A DNA stretch of 64,000 nt, taken from Acanthamoeba sp. SK_2022b (taxonomy: Eukaryota; Discosea; Longamoebia; Acanthamoebidae). The notes under the pieces were generated by a model. That model was not told the origin of the DNA. It made no database searches and saw only the letters and a list, made by a program, of their open reading frames with translations. Position numbers and translations under genes: made by a program. Numbering within the stretch: position 1 is the stretch's first letter; the number at the start of each line of letters is the position of its first letter. The DNA is taken from positions 37,381 through 101,380 of the forward strand of contig JANDJZ010000175.1 in NCBI GenBank assembly GCA_027943245.1, in the 5' to 3' direction. Positions 61,404 through 64,000 of the stretch are shown in pieces.

Positions 61404-62873
61404 CTAAAGAGCTGCAGCCATCTTCCTCTCCACCTCAGCCATGACCTTACCATCAGCCTCAGCCACCCTGCCAGAATTGGCTGCCTTGAGAGTGCCCTTG
61501 TGCTTCTTGTGAAGATCATGCCTGCATGGTGGTTATGTCAAAAAAGTGTGAGTGTGTGTGTGTGAGAGAGAGAGAGAGGGAAGTGCAAAAGAGGGTACAA
61601 CTTGACACCTGTTATAGACACCCTTCATGATTTTGACTGACACTCCCAGGTAGTCACTGAACCAGTTGTGGAAGTGCTCCAGAGTCTCACCTTCCTCCAT
61701 AGGAATTCTCTCTGTCATGGGATAATTGTGAGTGTGAGGTGGTGGTGGTGGTGGTGGTGGTGGTGGTGGTGGTGGTGGTGGTGGTGGTGGTGGTGGAGGA
61801 GGAGGAGCACCAGCAAAGATGTCAGTGCCTGAAGTCTATGGCTGTGGTGGTGAGCTCAGGGTTGAACTCCTTGACCAGGGCATTGAGCTGGAGAGCAAAA
61901 GTGGTGGTGCTGAGAGGCATGCCACCAGAGCTGAGCCAGAGAGCCAAGGGAGGCTGAGCAGGGTCTTTGCAGAGGAAAGGCCTCACCCTCTGCTTGAAGA
62001 ACTCTATTTAGGTAAAGAGTTGGGGAGGCAGAGGCAGGTGGTCTGTATTGACCCTGGTGACCTTTTCATCACCAACCTGCATGACCATCTCCTCCTCATC
62101 CCACTTGCAGTGGTCCACATAGAGGTTCACAAAGACCTGCTTTCTCAGACCACCACCAAGGTAAAGCATCATGCCCATGAGACACCTCTGGAGAAGCAGG
62201 GCTCTCCTCCTCCTGAGCTTCCTTGACTTGCCAGGGAGCTGGCTTATCTCAGCTGGAGTTCTGATTTTACAGAAGAGGTCCACATGGGCTGCCCATTCCT
62301 TGAGGAGCCATGAGAAGAATGCCACTCCCTCCTCTTTAGTAAAGAACTTGCCTATCAAGACCAGGTGTGTAGATATATATATATATATACACACACATAT
62401 ACACAGAGAGAGAATGTAAAGTCAGAGTCTAGCATATACATGGATGTGTATGCCTGTGAGAGAAGGGGTATTGTTTTACCATTGGCAGTCATGTGCTTCT
62501 CATCTGCTAGCAGCACTCTATTCTTTGCTGCTTGGAGCTTGTGCCTGTTAGCTGCTCTCCCCAATAGCTTCTTGCAAACAATGAGGTCAGTGAGCTCCTT
62601 GTTGGTGGCCTCCTTGAGCTCAGTCCTGAGGAACTTGACAAAGCCCTTGACCAGCCAGCACTTGTTCCTGACTGTTGAACCTGGACCATAATAGGCCTCC
62701 AGCCAGGTGATCCACTCCTTTACCCTCTCAGGATCCTGGAGCAGGGCAATGGAGGCTGATTTAAGCCACTTTGTTTGATTTTGATAGTTGTGAATGTGAC
62801 TAGATCTTACCTGGCAGTTGCATGTTGAAAAGCATAATTTTCCAGATTTTTCTCTAAACGCGCAAGGCCACAA
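61404..62873 (-). CDS. Tyrosine recombinase (Crypton-like integrase)
   Basis: Exons read right to left. Core-binding part: LLQDPERVKEWITWLEAYYG, STVRNKCWLVKGFVKFLRTE, ending MTANG before a GTAAAA donor. Next exon: KFFTKEEGVAFFSWLLKEWA, then LMGMMLYLGGGLRKQVFVNL, where the Arg (~62145) matches the first catalytic Arg of the TGLR box. A 69-bp intron removes an apparent stop and joins EFFKQRVRPFLCKDP, with LALWLSSGGMPLSTTTFALQ and TTTAIDFR (second Arg box, around 61825). After the (CCA)n intron, RIPMEEGETLEHFHNWFSDY LGVSV ends with GVYNR, supplying the Trp and the catalytic Tyr (~61615). The N-terminus has no clear ATG, and the junction beside the (GGT)n tract lacks a canonical donor. Single-domain DNA recombinases of this type move Crypton and related elements without terminal inverted repeats. 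Confidence 0.6.
61738..61796. repeat. (GGT)n repeat inside the recombinase gene
   Basis: About 19 GGT units, placed in the putative intron between the IDFR box and the exon carrying the catalytic Tyr. Confidence 0.95.
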
Positions 62874-62977
62874 AGTGATAATTGTTCTAAGACTTAGATG
62901 ACCAGCCCTTATAAGACTTGAGAGATGGATGATAGGAAGAAGAAGAAAAAAAACAATGGAGTTGGAGGTCTATATTA

Positions 62978-63364
62978 TCATTCTTTCTTGGGACCCAAGA
63001 GAATTACCTCAAGGTTGGGCTTGAGGAATTCCTCCACACATTCCAGGGCATTCCCCATCTGGTCAAAGTCCTCCCAGGTGTTGAACTCAGTGGGGTAGCC
63101 TTCCCACTTGACCCAGACCTTGAGCTTGCCATCCTCACTATTGATCCTCATGTCTTGAATCACTTCCACTTGATCCTCTTTCTCGTTGTCGCTGAAGTTG
63201 TGGTTGTTGTCAGAGTTCATCTCTTCTTCTTCTTCTTCTTCATCTTCTGCTTCTTCCTCTTCTTCCTCTTCCTCCTCAAGCAGCCTGGCACTCTTTCTTT
63301 TGTGGCCAGACAAGCTTTCCCACTCTGCATCATCAGCAGTTTCTCTAGCCTTCCTCTTTTCCAC
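62978..63364 (-). pseudogene. Chromodomain segment copy 2, truncated by the telomere
   Basis: Paralogue of copy 1: EKRKARETADDAEWESLSGH KRKSARLL, an acidic run, then VEVIQDMRINSEDGKLKVWV, KWEGYPTEFNTWEDFDQM and GNALECVEEFLKPNLE. The reading frame is open right up to the telomeric repeats at 63365, which replace everything upstream. There is no ATG (the first codon is GTG). In copy 1 the same place is preceded by the recombinase, so copy 2 is the C-terminal stub of a second, tandem unit lost by chromosome-end truncation and healing. Confidence 0.7.
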
Positions 63365-63526
63365 AGGGTTAGGGTTAGGTTTTAGGGTTTAGGGTTAGGG
63401 TTAGGGTTAGGGTTAGGGTTAGGGTTAGGGTTAGGGTTAGGGTTAGGGTTAGGGTTAGGGTTAGGGTTAGGGTTAGGGTTAGGGTTAGGGTTAGGGTTAG
63501 GGTTAGGGTTAGGGTTAGGGTTAGGG

Positions 63527-63567
<41 letters not shown>

Positions 63568-63924
63568 GGTTAGGGTTAGGGTTAGGGTTAGGGTTAGGGT
63601 TAGGGTTAGGGTTAGGGTTAGGGTTAGGGTTAGGGTTAGGGTTAGGGTTAGGGTTAGGGTTAGGGTTAGGGTTAGGGTTAGGGTTAGGGTTAGGGTTAGG
63701 GTTAGGGTTAGGGTTAGGGTTAGGGTTAGGGTTAGGGTTAGGGTTAGGGTTAGGGTTAGGGTTAGGGTTAGGGTTAGGGTTAGGGGTTAGGGTTAGGGTT
63801 AGGGTTAGGGTTAGGGTTAGGGTTAGGGTTAGGGTTAGGGTTAGGGTTAGGGTTAGGGTTAGGGTTAGGGTTAGGGTTAGGGTTAGGGTTAGGGTTAGGG
63901 TTAGGGTTAGGGTTAGGGTTAGGG

Positions 63925-63978
<54 letters not shown>

Positions 63979-64000
63979 GGTTAGGGTTAGGGTTAGGTTA
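63365..64000 (+). repeat. Telomere, (TTAGGG)n
   Basis: 636 bp of TTAGGG with the G-rich strand running 5'->3' to the right end, as at a right-hand chromosome terminus. Variant units are few: TTTTAGGG and TTTAGGG at the inner border (~63380-63393), TTTAGGG near 63545, an extra G near 63783, and two TTTAGGG near 63942-63960. The fused first repeat directly abuts the chromodomain copy. Confidence 0.98.

Noticed and set aside
62008..62010. In-frame TAA in the recombinase as a nonsense mutation
   Set aside because: A 69-bp GT-AG intron (donor GTGATG, acceptor AATAG) in matching phase removes it and restores VEFFKQRVRP.

Overview
This 64 kb window is the end of a chromosome from a free-living amoeba, most likely Acanthamoeba. 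The reasons are: the last ~640 bp are (TTAGGG)n written toward the right end; genes are dense (often 100-400 bp apart), GC-rich and cut by many short GT-AG introns (~50-120 bp); and the gene families are broadly eukaryotic with amoeba-style domain fusions. No bacterial operons, CRISPR arrays or convincing tRNA/rRNA genes were seen. Exon ends were read by eye, so gene limits are good to an exon or so unless stated.

Left part (1-12 kb): the 3'-truncated end of a secreted Fe/Mn superoxide dismutase gene; a 2.05 kb DNA transposon derivative with 13-bp perfect terminal inverted repeats flanked by TTAA; an animal-type phosphomevalonate kinase gene diverging from a WDR75/UTP17-type rRNA-processing WD40 gene; ribosomal protein uL16 (RPL10); and spliceosomal SmE.

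Middle (12-49 kb): a 15 kb ATM checkpoint-kinase gene (minus); an EF-hand reading frame running, across one in-frame TGA, into a RhoGEF (DH-PH)-Kelch frame; a PYROXD2-type mitochondrial FAD protein; a small possible Golgin-A7/ERF4-like protein; a leucine-rich-repeat protein; an Ala/Glu-rich coiled-coil protein; and a large transcription factor in which an FHA domain, an RFX DNA-binding domain and a helical C-terminal region are joined by phase-matched exons.

Right part (49-64 kb): two tandem paralogous receptors, each with a signal peptide, a CD73-like 5'-nucleotidase ectodomain, an EGF-like module, one transmembrane helix and a cytoplasmic RasGAP domain. The ectodomains have lost metal/catalytic residues (partly in the first copy, nearly all in the second) while the RasGAP arginine finger is kept. 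This suggests nucleotide- or ligand-sensing receptors that control Ras, and I consider it the most striking system here. The last 4 kb are subtelomeric: an AT-richer stretch, a ~144-bp AC microsatellite, a tyrosine-recombinase gene followed in frame (after one TAG) by a chromodomain, and a second chromodomain copy cut off directly by telomeric repeats.
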